Shown here: positions 53,803 to 64,000 of the stretch, in pieces
Layout: every line of letters begins with the position of its first letter
Numbering within the stretch: position 1 is the stretch's first letter
Assembly (NCBI RefSeq): GCF_943734655.1
Contig: NC_071355.1
Span: 56,915,449-56,979,448 of the forward strand
Origin: Sabethes cyaneus
Lineage: Eukaryota > Arthropoda > Insecta > Diptera > Culicidae
DNA length: 64,000 nucleotides
Direction: 5' to 3'
Made by a program: the position numbers and the translations under genes
The notes under the pieces: model-generated
Seen by the model: only the letters and a program-made list of their open reading frames with translations
What the model was told of the DNA's origin: nothing
The model's database searches: none

Positions 53803-54245
53803 AGCCGACCCGGCAAACTTTGTATTGCCACAAATTAAACTGTTCTGTACATAAATCGTAAATTTCGGAAGACTTTTGTCACAATCTCGAGTTTTGCAAG
53901 TTTCTGAGGAGTTGAACCTTAGATAATTCATTTTGGCAGTTACGTAACTATGAAACCATGGCTGGTGTGATATACAAATCTTTAATTTTTCTCCCAGTAA
54001 AGTAAAAAATAACTCCCACCATTAGATTAGATAAAATATAAGTAAAAGTATTTAAATATTCGCCGTGACTGTATAACATTTCATCGAATACAATTTCGCG
54101 GAAAGCCAGTTCTCGGTTGACCATAACGCGGAATATATTGTTTCGCAGAATACCAGTTCACGGAAAATCTTTTCGCGGAAATTACCATTTTACCAAGAAC
54201 CTTCTCACGGAAAGTCCTATTTCGCGGATGTGATCCCCTCGAGTC
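53803..54245 (+). mobile_element. 5' part of a CTAGCTGACCCG element
   Basis: Starts ACTAGCCGACCCGGCAAACT, then the TTGCCACAAATTAAACTG block, and GCGGAA-type words at 54110-54230. It ends at a (GAGTC) repeat near 54240 and lacks the ACAG tail. Confidence 0.7.
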
Positions 54246-54835
54246 GAGTCGAGTTGATAGGGCCCATAATCATGTAAATCCCAGGGGGCTGATATGACGT
54301 CACATTTTCGTTGCTCACATGAAAAAGGCGGCAAACGCAAAGCGATCTCACAAAACGAATTTAACTAACCATTTTCACAGTTACATGTATTTCGCATCAA
54401 TTGCCTGCCTAACATTAGCTATGTGATGCTAAAACCTTGGCTAAAATCAAACTAAAACTAAGAAAATTTAACAATTTACACATCCGACTCGGTTGTCAGC
54501 TTGAGCCCATCTATGAAGCTGTCAGCTTGGGCCCGCTCTATGTTGGCTACGTTTTTTTGTACAGGTTGGTATTGGAAGTGTCATTCCCGTGGTAAATCCA
54601 CTTTTTGTTGCCTTGCCCAAGCAAGCAACCTAGCAAGAGAATTTTTTGTATAACCTATTTTGTTGCGCTTAGCGATTACATTTCGGAAATAAAGTTGACA
54701 GAATCTCCACGCGAAAACAGGTTGAGGAACATCTGTTTCGCTGGAATCGAGATTAACTTGATGTCCTGACAGTAAATCGTGTCGTAAAAGTCGTCTGTTT
54801 GTCGGAGATGGCTGAACCGACTCGTTTGCTATTAA
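54246..54835. other. Gene-free stretch
   Basis: No gene is recognised. A TGACGTCA palindrome lies near 54295, and a GATGTCCTGACAGTAAAT word at about 54759. Confidence 0.35.
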
Positions 54836-54844
54836 GGTTGTTGA

Positions 54845-56266
54845 CAGTGTTACCAGGTCGACTGCCTATTTTCCCGCTGCCCAGAGGTTGATTTCCCGCT
54901 GAAATCCCGCTGTTTAGAGTCTATTTCCCGCTAGAAATCCCGCTGAATCAAAAGTCATATTATTCTTTCGTTTTTGGTGCAGAATACAAAATAAGAAATA
55001 TTCATTTCAGTGTAGGCTTGTATTTGAAATTAAGATGATCTGAAATTGAGTGGTTGCGATTAAATGAACATTACGCAAATTTGCTGCATTCATTTTGACG
55101 AGGTTTTTGGCTTCAGGAAACAGAAAAAGAAATATCTTGTTATCCCTCATATAATGGAAGTTTACTACGAAATTTCGCAAGAATTATAAGATTAAGGAGT
55201 TAAAGAACACATGCGAAAATTTCGAAAAAAGCTTTTAGCACAAATTCTTTTTGTGTCTAGCTACGATAAAAATCATGCAAAATTTCAGCAACAAATTCTT
55301 TTTGTGTCTAGCTACGATAAAAATCATGCAAAATTTCAGCAACGCTGGCAAATGGTTATGGGTTTTGGTGACAAAAGAAGATATGTTTCAATCTCTATAA
55401 GCACCCAAAAATCAAAAATATCTGTTAAGCGCATCGGCTCTTTGTTCTCGCTGATATTTTGTTTTCGGAAGAATGTTCCCAGGCTTGGCATTCACTTTTC
55501 GCTTCGATTTTGCTCTTCTGATTACTGCACCTCAGCCAAGCAGAATTTGAAAAAGTGGTGTATGGGACATTTGTAGAGCTAGTAATTATCTATAATATTA
55601 CCGAAGAAAGTAAAGTTTCATCTTTGGTATTTACGATGCTGTAGGGCTGTAATGCCGTTGGTGGCAAAAAGAGCGCTCTTTTTGCTACCAAGAGGGCAAC
55701 CTTATAGCGCCATAAATACAAAAGGCATAGTAATAGGCGTAGCACTTCAACAATATTGTAGATAATAACTAATGCTTCAAAAGCCCCATACATCACTTTT
55801 TCAAATTTTGCTTGGCTGAGATTCAGTAATCAAGAGAGCAAAATAGAAAAGAAAAGTGTATGGCAAGCCTGATGTACCGATTTGTTTGTGGAAAAATTAG
55901 GAATACGCAAAACGGATTGGTTTGGTGGTCTACTTTTTCAAAAAGTTCTAATGAGTATTTGTCAGAACTCATCCCATTCTAGGCAAAAACCACGGAGTTT
56001 TCTAATCAACAGAATATACTAAACCATCTGCCAATGCATGAGCAGACATTAGAATGTCACTAAACGAAGTGTTTTGCCGTCAAACCTTTCTTTCAGCATT
56101 CTTCTTGCCTACCAAATATCGCTAACTCGAGATCCCGCTAAAATCCCGCTGAGTTATTTAAGAAAACCGCTAGATTCCCGATAGCCGCTGTTTGGTTATT
56201 AAGTCCCGCTGTCCGACTTAAAATCTCGCTAAATCTAGCGGGAAAACCGCTGATCTGGCATCGCTG
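54845..56266. mobile_element. hAT-type element, non-autonomous, 8-bp duplication
   Basis: 1422 bp, inverted ends CAGTGTTACCAGGTCGAC and CAGCGATGCCAGATCAGC, each followed by TTTTCCCGCT words. The perfect 8-bp duplication GTTGTTGA (54837-54844, 56267-56274) fits hAT. Inside are a 51-bp direct duplication (55240-55341) and a nested MITE (55480-55871). The ORF at 55211-55576 spans these repeats and shows no transposase motif. Confidence 0.9.
55480..55871. mobile_element. MITE of the CAGGCTTGGCA family, second copy
   Basis: 392 bp with the same CAGGCTTGGCAT ends and interior as 45729-46090. Flanks (ATGTTCC left, ATGTACC right) give only an approximate duplication. Confidence 0.85.
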
Positions 56267-56711
56267 GTTGTTGATATTATATCGATATTTGATATTATCG
56301 ATTTTCTGCCCTTAAAATATTGATATATCAGGCCGATATTGAGCTGACCGATATTATCAATATTTTGATATTTGCGGCCGATATCGGCCACGATATTGTC
56401 CTTACCGTTTGTAATAAAACGCGCTGCACAACTTTTTGGCAGCCTAAAATCGTCGCAGGCAAAAGCGACTGTGAGTGAGTTGAATTTTTTATCCCGTTGT
56501 CTTGTCACAAACAGCAATTAAATTTTGTGTAGAAACCAACGTTTTAATTTTTTTAGCAAAGCGAAATTTTTTTTGTGGATATCACAGTTTGCTGATATTT
56601 TTCACCCGGTTTTTTACTTACCCGTCAGTCTGTTCGAGGGGATCAATGTGGTGCATGCCGAGTTTGATGTAATAAAAGATTAGGTGCTGCATGTAAAGTT
56701 AAATGTTACTA

Positions 56712-56952
56712 CACTCAAAAAAATTGGCACGTCAAATTTACGTGAAAACATAGGTAATTCTCATCCAACACACTTTTCGTGTAACATTCACGTTAATTAT
56801 TGGTAACTCGCACTCATACTAAGCAGTTTACGTGCGATCCCGGTAAATTTTATCAACTTTCCCATCAACTAGTACATGAAGTTCATGTAAGTTGCTGTAC
56901 AGAAGTTTACATGATTTTTCACGTGGATGCGACGTGTCGATTTTTTTGAGTG
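56712..56952. mobile_element. TA-flanked MITE
   Basis: 241 bp, inverted ends CACTCAAAAAAATTGGCACG and CACTCAAAAAAATCGACACG, flanked by TA (56710-56711, 56953-56954), Tc1/mariner style. Confidence 0.85.
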
Positions 56953-57221
56953 TAGGTAAACGTGCGATTTCACTTTAACGGATTTTGATGCCTTTGGCAC
57001 ACTTATTCCTTGAATTACAACGAAAACATGCGTAGAATGCATCAAGATCATAAAAGTAAAACCACACTGTTTCGTGCGATTACGTAGTTTTGAAGATTCG
57101 GGGTTTTTGCAATATCGATATAACTATCTATCTCCGGCCTAAATATCGATGACAATATCGCGGAGGATCAAAATATCGATATTGCCGATATCGATATTTT
57201 TTCAGAATATCAACAACCCTA

Positions 57222-60200
57222 TTTGCTATAACGCTTATTTGAAAAATGTTATCATCTTGTAAATCACTATTGAATTGTTTTGCGGTCCGACATTTTGTTT
57301 AAAAGTTATAAGCAAAAATGTAAAAATTACGTGAGATGATTTTCTCCGGAACCGCTCAACCGATTTCAACAATTTTAGTATCAAATCAAAGCTCTTGCTA
57401 CTGCAAATTTTTTGGGAGAGTTTTATTTTGTTTTTTGATTGGATGTTTAATTTGAAAGTTATGAGCAGTCGTGTACAGCATAATAAAATTTACAATTATT
57501 TATAACGATTTTAACCAGATAATTAAGCAGATTTCAATTATCTTGTATGTATGGGAACTACCACCTATTTTAGCAGAACTGTTCATAGCAATGAGCATAT
57601 CTTGACAAGCGGAATCGTACAAACATAACGATTGGTCACGTTTACCAGCTCCTGTATGAAGGGCCAAAAGCAGATTTCAATTATCTTAGTATCAAACGAG
57701 AAGCCTTAATGCTGTGAACATATCTGCTAAATTTTATTAGAATTGACCTTACCAGCCAAAAGTTATTTGATAAAACATTGATGAAATTATTTAAGCAAAC
57801 TTTACTGAAATGAACCAAATAGAAAAAATGCGATCGTGTGCTCTAGCGTAAAAATGCTTAGTTTTCCAGGTAGTGGGTCTTTAGAAAAGTTTATTAAAAA
57901 AATATGGCGCAACTTTTTACACTATTAGAGTGACCGTAAATCTACCTATTAGGGTAATACAAATTTTTGTTTTTTTAAATGAGTCCAAAAAAGTACAGTG
58001 TCTCCACAAAAGTTGTAGAGCACAGTAAAATAAGCAACTTTGCTGTATATGTACAGATACTATGGATACTATGGTACTATGGTAACTATCTATCTCTTAC
58101 TGGTTGCGAAGTTTTTACGATTTTTTAAAAAATGCGGCGAGAATTGAAAAATTGAGATATCGAAAAGGGGCTTCGTCACAGATTTTAGATAATTAATTTT
58201 TACACGTCAAAAAAATCAGCCAAATCGATCCTCTAGATACTGAGATACACGCATCGTCGCAGAAAACATATGGTTTCGAGGAGAGCGCGTTTAAACCATT
58301 GTACAGCACTATACACTTCCCTTCAAGCGATCCCACAATTTTATTGTACCTAAATTTATCTCAACGAGACCACGTACAAAAAAAATACTTTGGGCTCAAC
58401 ATTTCTGAAGATAAAAGGCTTCTGAAAATGCAAAACAAACAAGTTTTTCGACTTTCCAGTGAGAGCCCCCTTTAAATATTAATCCTGCTCAGGTACTTTG
58501 CACACGATTTTTTGATTGCTTACAAATATTTTACAAACTTATCAGTATATTACATACACATGCATATGTGTTGATGATAACTACCATTACTGCCCATAAA
58601 TGCATAACAGTCCCAACTGATTTTCGCCACTTTTGAGATAAGCCTGGGAATCATCTTTAAATTGTTCATGAGTTCAATATTTCAAACAGTAATGTTATGT
58701 TTGTTCCCAAAATTTTGAAAACAATATCAAACTATGTCAGTCACAAGTTACAAATGAACGCATAACATCTCGGTAGTGAAAATATAGCAATAAACATCTG
58801 CACTTAGGAAATGTTTGAACTGATTTGACTGAATAACTACCAAACACAAAGTTTTGTAGCCTAGAAGAATTCTATTGAACAGAATTTGGATCGGATGTAC
58901 GGTTCCGAAGATATGTCCGGAACAAGTCCGGAATATATGAAACTTGAACATAGAAGCACCTTGAATCATAAAAAATCCGTCATGTGACACCTATTCCTAT
59001 CGAGGACTATTAGCTTTAATTTAATCTAGACTATGTTAATGTCCTGAAAGTAAATCATGTCGATTGTGTTGATATGCTCTTCGAATTTTTGTAAAGTTAC
59101 GTTACGTGATTTTAATTGCCTTAACTTGTTTGTTTGATCCTAAAAGTTTTGGGAAAAAATGGACATATTGACCGAGATTTCCAGCTTTAATGCGTCGTTG
59201 GGTCTCCTTACTAGGGTAAGGAACGAGTTAAGCAGTGTCACCTATTTTAATCAGTTGAAAATAAATGAGCCGAAAATGCACTTTTTTATTCATATTTTCA
59301 AAATATTTTGATAGGATCATCTTCACAAATCACTTAACCATACATTTGATTCACACAAACACAATTTACTGGGTTTCCGACAAGAAATATGATGAATTAA
59401 AAATTGTTGTCCAAAAACGTACATTTTTCAGCTGCTGAAGGCAATCGCCACCTCGCTACTAACGAATCCATCACATGTTTCAGCACTGATTACAACCACT
59501 CTAAAAGTCAAGCACTCAATTGTCACATACCATATTATTCACTCTCTTTTTTTCTATTATCTAAGGCTTTGTCACTAGCCGAAAGTTTTATCATTTTATA
59601 TTATGAATTGACGGAACCTGTTCACCAGTAGCAGCAGCTGCAGCAAAACTGATAAACTATCGTGTTGCCAAGACACTGTTTCGGTTCTGGAAATAAGAAT
59701 TATAGGTTTGAAATTAACTGAAACCTCCAATGGTGAAAACGTGGTTTAATACTTTCAAGAGAAATGTATGTTCATAATTACTTTTTCTTTATTAAAAACA
59801 ACAGAAAAGACAGCTTTTTCAATAATTTTCGAAGATTTTCTCAGTGATTTAATGAAGCAACGATGTGTTTCAATGTTATTTGCTTTGACAACACTGTTCT
59901 GAGTCTGACCGTGCGTACTGCTATGTTTACCTCTTTTGTTCTCCCATCATCCTTATGAACAGCGAGTGAGACGTCAAACTCGCAGTTTCCCATAAGAACA
60001 CTAGAGAATAAAAGAGACGACGAATACCGTTTGCCGAACGGTGCGGTGAGTGCATACCCCGATAAACAATTTAGACAGATGGCATTTCACGCATCTATGC
60101 CGATACGCTATGCCGATACGCTATGCCGATTACGCATCAGATGCCGATTAGTAGGTCGCGGATAGGAACGCGAACTTATTGAATAGGGGGAAAAGCTCGA

Positions 60201-60479
60201 GGGATTTTTTATGGGGACGTAAAAAAATTCAGATTTCAGGATTGCTTAAAAAAGCACCTTGAGGGTGAAAATATGTTCGGTCTGATCAAAATTAGTTCCA
60301 CCCCTCCAACTTTTAAAGCGGAAAATCAAAAGTTTAGCACAACAATAGTGTCTTCCAATGGTAACGGCTTGAAGAAATAAAGATAGCAAGAAGATTGGTA
60401 TGCTGATATCCCCCACTTAGTCAACTCATCGCTTGTAATAAGGTAAAACAATCAGTGCCCCGCTTAGACTGCTTAAAAC
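57222..60479. other. Long AT-rich gene-free stretch
   Basis: No gene is recognised. 57320-57800 has repeat-like wording (CCGGAACCGCTCAACCGATT, AATTATCTTAGTATC) occurring in degenerate form more than once. 59038 carries TGTCCTGAAAGTAAAT. 60095-60147 has three copies of CTATGCCGATACG-like words. Confidence 0.4.
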
Positions 60480-60655
60480 CGGTTCTTTACCCTAGTATTA
60501 TTGTCGGCGGTGATCAGAGATCCCAGAGATTGTAGCCCTATCTTCCTAGCCTCCATTTTTAGTCTGACGTAGATTGCCTCCGCCGTCTCGTCGAGGTTTC
60601 TAGTAATGATGTTGAGATCGTCTGCGAAGGCTAGGAGTTTGCTACTCTTGCCTAA
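60480..60655 (-). mobile_element. LINE reverse-transcriptase remnant
   Basis: Minus-strand text LLAFADDLNIITRNLDETAE with an intact FADD box, then RLKMEARKIGLQSLGSLITADNN. The stretch between KIGL and LGSL (the KTKYM and YLG blocks) is deleted. It is truncated on both sides. Confidence 0.75.
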
Positions 60656-61486
60656 GCTGCAATATTTGTTAAAAGTTGCTTAGAGTTGTTTGAAGAACAT
60701 AAAATTTATAATGATCAACTAGCTTTTGTATATAATCTTGGCTTCCCTAAGAACCTGCACAGAAGGTTTTCTGGAAGAATTTCTGAACTATTATCTACAG
60801 GCTGGTGGCTGCATTAACTGCCACCAAATCGCAATCCTTCTATAACAGCGCGAATGGTCAACATGCATGTTGAAAATTCTTTCCGGAGAAATCATGGAAG
60901 GAACTGCCACCATCGTAAGTTTGGGAGCAGTCAAAAATCTTTTATTATTCGTGTTGACAAAAAAACGAAAGTTTTTGTTTGTCACTAGATAAATGTTTTA
61001 TTTTGGAATTATTGTCGGGAAGTCGCGTAGACAAAAACCGCGTAAAAAGCTGCTTGAGTGCACACTTATTTGCAATAGAAAATTTGTTTTACTAGTTATT
61101 AAAATCATTTTAAATATAAAAGTTGTCTTCTTGTTGAGATGGCGAATTGTTCCTTTTTTCGGCGAAATTCGCTCAAATAGATACTATTTTCGGAATCTCG
61201 GCTATCAGATGTTGTTTTTGTTATGTAATTTTAGCACACTAATAATAATAATACGTAAATCACAGTAGCTTGATAAAGGCACGTGCCTTTCTGGTCGATT
61301 AGTGAAGTGAGATCATGTCAATGTCAGCGATACCAATCACCCAATCACAGTAATTGAGTTTTCAAAACACATTATCCCTGAATGGCACCTGTCTTACTAC
61401 GTACATATCGACTATTATCAGCTTACCATTTCCGGCCTTAGCCCACTGTTTGCTTGCGGTTGTTTGCTATCAGCTGTTGTTTATAT
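60656..61486. other. Gene-free stretch
   Basis: Nothing is recognised except the partial MITE-like word at 61035-61055. Confidence 0.35.
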
Positions 61487-61488
61487 TA

Positions 61489-62458
61489 GGGGAAATGTGT
61501 ATAACGTGCCCCCCCTGGCCAATGTGCCCCCCCTTCGTTTTTCGCTAAACAAGCGAAATCAAAATGCAAAACCACCCAGAAACCATAGTATTTGATGGAA
61601 CTAGCCTACTATGCAAGTATGACAGTTGTCACATGCTGTTAAAACAAAACAAAAATAAATTTGTTTTTGAGCAGCTTCCGATGTAACTTTTGGCGTCATT
61701 TCCATAAGCTATTTTCTTGTCAAAATCTGTAAATAACCGGTTGTTGCGATTCGATTGCGTAAAGTGAACTTCAAAAAGACATCCCTGCCAAAAATAACGG
61801 TATGAAACGCTTGATTTGCTTTAGCATTTAATATTTTTTCAAATAAGTAAAAGCAGGCCAAAATGCCCCACTTGCGGTGGTGCAATTTGCCCCCCTTGCA
61901 AATGTGGCTATAAACATAGGTAAACAGATCTAAGTTGAAGCCAAGTGCCATTATTTAATTCAATTAGTATTGTAGAGCAGCCGTGGTGGGAATAATTTGT
62001 TACCAACGTCCAAATTCTAGGTAATTCAACTACCCGGTACAAAACGCCACAGCTGCAGTATAATGTGCCCCATGCAGAAAAGAAAAAGTGCACCAGAAGG
62101 CCGAAACTAGGTTTATTTTACATAAAATAACGATATTTTGCAAAACAAAGGAAATAGTTTTACTTTCTACAAAATAGAGTTGGTCTGTCACTGGTAGAAA
62201 TACTCAAATTACCGTATTGGGCATATTATACCGCAGGTGGGGCATTTTACCCCGCGCAGACGAGAAACACAACATTTAGGTGCTTTTATTAAATAATTCC
62301 TAGCATGTTTATTCCACAATACTAAATGAAATAAACAATTGCAATTGGTTGTCAGCTTAAACACCAACATATACACGTAGTTGTAACGTTAATTTGGGGA
62401 AGTATAACGGAGATATAACCATTTATTCTTAGGGGGGGCACATTATACACATTTCCCC
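61489..62458. mobile_element. TA-flanked element with GGGGAAATGTGTATAA ends (970 bp)
   Basis: The ends GGGGAAATGTGTATAACGTG and, reversed, GGGGAAATGTGTATAATGTG run into C7/G7 runs. TA flanks both sides (61487-61488, 62459-62460). Inside there is a second inverted pair, AAAATGCCCCACTTGCGG at about 61859 and its reverse at about 62225. No transposase. Confidence 0.85.
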
Positions 62459-62815
62459 TACTTTGTTTTGCATGACTTTGTCTCCAATTTCACACCATAC
62501 CTTAGCAACCGATTATTCGTTTTTGGACGGTTTTAGCGTACAGAAGCACTTGTGACTGATTGGATTGTCCATTACCTAGGGTGACCATATTGATCCAGCC
62601 GAAAATTAGATTCGAAGCTTTTAGATTCGACAAATTAATTAACCCATTTAGTTTGCAAAATACGCGAGTAATCTAGCATGTCATTAGGAGAGAATTTAAT
62701 ATCTTACTACTATTGTCATTCTTGTCATTGACTATGCCGCTACCATACATTACTTTTAATGCACTGATGGACAATAAAACAAACGTCAAGGCAGACTTTA
62801 TACAGCTCCCTGGGC

Positions 62816-62950
62816 ATGAGTTTTAAATCGAAACCCGAAGAGGAAAGATGGCGGACCTACCAATATTGGGCCGTCGTTAAGCGAAAAATGAAGAAAAATC
62901 AACAACCTGGTGACTGCACAGAATCTGATAATATGAAACAAACGAGTTAA
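62816..62950 (+). CDS. Small ORF of 44 codons, unassigned
   Basis: Starts ATGAGTTTTAAATCG after a splice-acceptor-like TTTATACAG and encodes a charged peptide (MSFKSKPEEERWRTYQYWAV, then KRKMKKNQQ). It lies in non-repetitive DNA just upstream of Parg. It could be a small protein, an exon of another gene, or chance. No family is recognised. Confidence 0.25.
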   Translation: MSFKSKPEEERWRTYQYWAVVKRKMKKNQQPGDCTESDNMKQTS

Positions 62951-63206
62951 ATCTTTTGATTCTCTCAAATTTCTGTGTCGTTCTGCTGGGAAGTGATCTA
63001 GGATCATCACTTTTTATTTTGTTTCTTTAGACAGTAGTAACGAAAACTTCTAGAAAAGTGGCAATATTAACAAGAATTCGTTTTAAGTTGCCTGACATGC
63101 TGAATTTTCATTGAATTTATGACATGTGGTGGCTTTGTGCACCGATCCGTAGTGTCATTTTATTCAACGATGCTTATGATTTGAACTTTTTCCCCTCTAT
63201 TTACAG

Positions 63207-64000
63207 AAACATGAGTTAAAACGTCCCGAACGACTGCCGAAAACGCTGCTCAAATAATCGTTTAGTTTCGATAGCCTGTTTAAAATAATCCACGGAAGAG
63301 ATCAACGCTTCCACACATCCAATGCAAGATGGCACTGGTAATGTTGCCATGCGATCTACCATGGTGGTCCAATGTTCAGAAGAAGCTAACCCAGATAGAA
63401 GAGGCGACTTCACTGGACAGTATTCTCGAAGTAATGCAGAAGCTGCATGAGTTGTGCAAGTAAGTTACCTTTTCAGAAAATCACCTTAAATCCTTAAAAC
63501 TTGGAAAGTCACATTGTTTTTCATTCCCAGTGTTAGTCTCGATCCGGATGACGACGGCAAGGATAATGCCGTCTTCGATGGGTTGCGTCACTTCGTCGAG
63601 CAAACACTGTCCGAGGAAGAGCGGGCCCACTTTTTGCAGCATACCGTCAAGCACATCGCCCGGTACGCACGGGATCTCAAACTGTACCGTCCACCACGGG
63701 GGCTCAGCTTCAGCCTCCAGCAGCAACCGGACAGCTACGAGTTGGGCTACCGGCTGGTGGCGGCCCTGCTGGCAAACGCTTTCTTCTCCACATTTCCAAA
63801 ACGTACCGAGAAAACTCATCCGACGTTACAAGACTTCAATTTTACTTATTTTTTTAAAGGTTTAGTAGAGTGAGTAATCCACAGAATTCAAGTTTAAATG
63901 TTTCTAATCATTTTATATATTGTAGTAATAACACACAAAAAGCGAAATTCCGCAGTTTTCTAAACTACTTCGATTCGCTGGTCAGTAACTCATCAATGCT
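63207..64000 (+). CDS. Parg: Poly(ADP-ribose) glycohydrolase, 5' part (exons 1-3, partial)
   Basis: PARG removes poly(ADP-ribose) chains from proteins in nucleus and cytoplasm. A 5'-UTR acceptor at 63205-63206 starts the exon, and the first in-frame ATG is at 63329 (context AAGATGG; in-frame stop upstream at 63281). Coding exons are 63329-63459, 63531-63869 and 63926-64000 (cut by the window edge), with 71- and 56-bp GT-AG introns and phases that agree. The 181 visible residues begin MALVMLPCDLPWWSNVQKKL and include ALLANAFFSTFPKR (about 122-135), FNFTYFFKGL and KAKFRSFLNYFDSL. This order matches the N-terminal helical part of the PARG catalytic region. The catalytic GGG...QEE signature would lie outside the window. 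A two-codon upstream ORF (ATG AGT TAA at 63211) sits in the leader. No long N-terminal regulatory domain precedes the catalytic part. Confidence 0.92.

Larger units (their letters stand above)
54836..57221. mobile_element. GATATC-rich element interrupted by a hAT insertion
   Basis: If the hAT element at 54845-56266 is removed, the left end reads AAGGTTGTTGATATTATATC and the right end reversed reads AGGGTTGTTGATATTCTGAA. These are inverted ends followed on both sides by ATCGATATT-rich sequence (56275-56400, 57105-57200). The hAT landed 8 bp inside the left terminus. A second MITE sits at 56712-56952. No coding capacity. Confidence 0.65.

Noticed and set aside
55211..55576. hAT transposase ORF
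   Set aside because: It crosses a 51-bp duplication and a nested MITE. No zinc finger or hAT dimerisation motif is visible.

Overview
This window looks like insect nuclear DNA, most likely from a mosquito with a large, transposon-rich genome. The evidence is short GT-AG introns of 56-71 bp, AT-rich intergenic DNA, animal-type genes that sit far apart, and a very high load of LINE, SINE and miniature inverted-repeat elements. The species is an inference from gene structure and transposon style; nothing here fixes it.

Only three protein-coding genes are well supported, all on the + strand. (1) 8215-9066 holds the last three exons of a secreted or membrane-anchored protein with a lipocalin-like GLWY motif, a Gln tract and a hydrophobic C-terminal tail; its 5' exon(s) were not found. 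(2) 22525-24222 is a complete single-exon glutamine-dependent asparagine synthetase, with a TATA box upstream and a poly(A) signal downstream. (3) 63329-64000 is the 5' part of a poly(ADP-ribose) glycohydrolase gene (three exons seen) that runs off the right edge. Two decayed histone H2A copies, each with a histone-type 3' stem-loop on the same strand, lie at 11.4-13.2 kb.

Layout: 0-7 kb holds chimeric LINE pieces, a hAT-type MITE, a direct-repeat/tRNA-like block and a TA-flanked inverted-repeat element. 8-14 kb holds the lipocalin-like gene and the H2A remnants. 14.3-17.3 kb is a near full-length LINE (about 3.05 kb, endonuclease plus reverse transcriptase, broken by stops and a G20 run), followed by a 630-bp purine tract. 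18-22.5 kb leads to asparagine synthetase and holds a long-armed foldback element with CACAGTG ends. 26.5-36.6 kb is a repeat complex: a duplicated foldback element, 300-bp modules in both orientations, and a transposon with a 143-bp minisatellite. 39-41 kb and 49.8-50.9 kb look non-repetitive and could hold promoters or untranslated exons. 43-46.8 kb is a second near full-length LINE with two MITEs nested in its endonuclease domain. 46.8-57.2 kb is stacked repeats: a third LINE copy, a 301-bp tandem array, and a hAT element inserted in another element's terminus. 57-63 kb is mostly anonymous AT-rich DNA plus one TA-flanked element.

The three genes show no functional link. The main interest is in the mobile DNA: precise target duplications, nested insertions, a Transib/RSS-like foldback element, and a 300-bp module found both as inverted pairs and as a satellite-like array. 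All alignments were made by eye, and no database search was possible.
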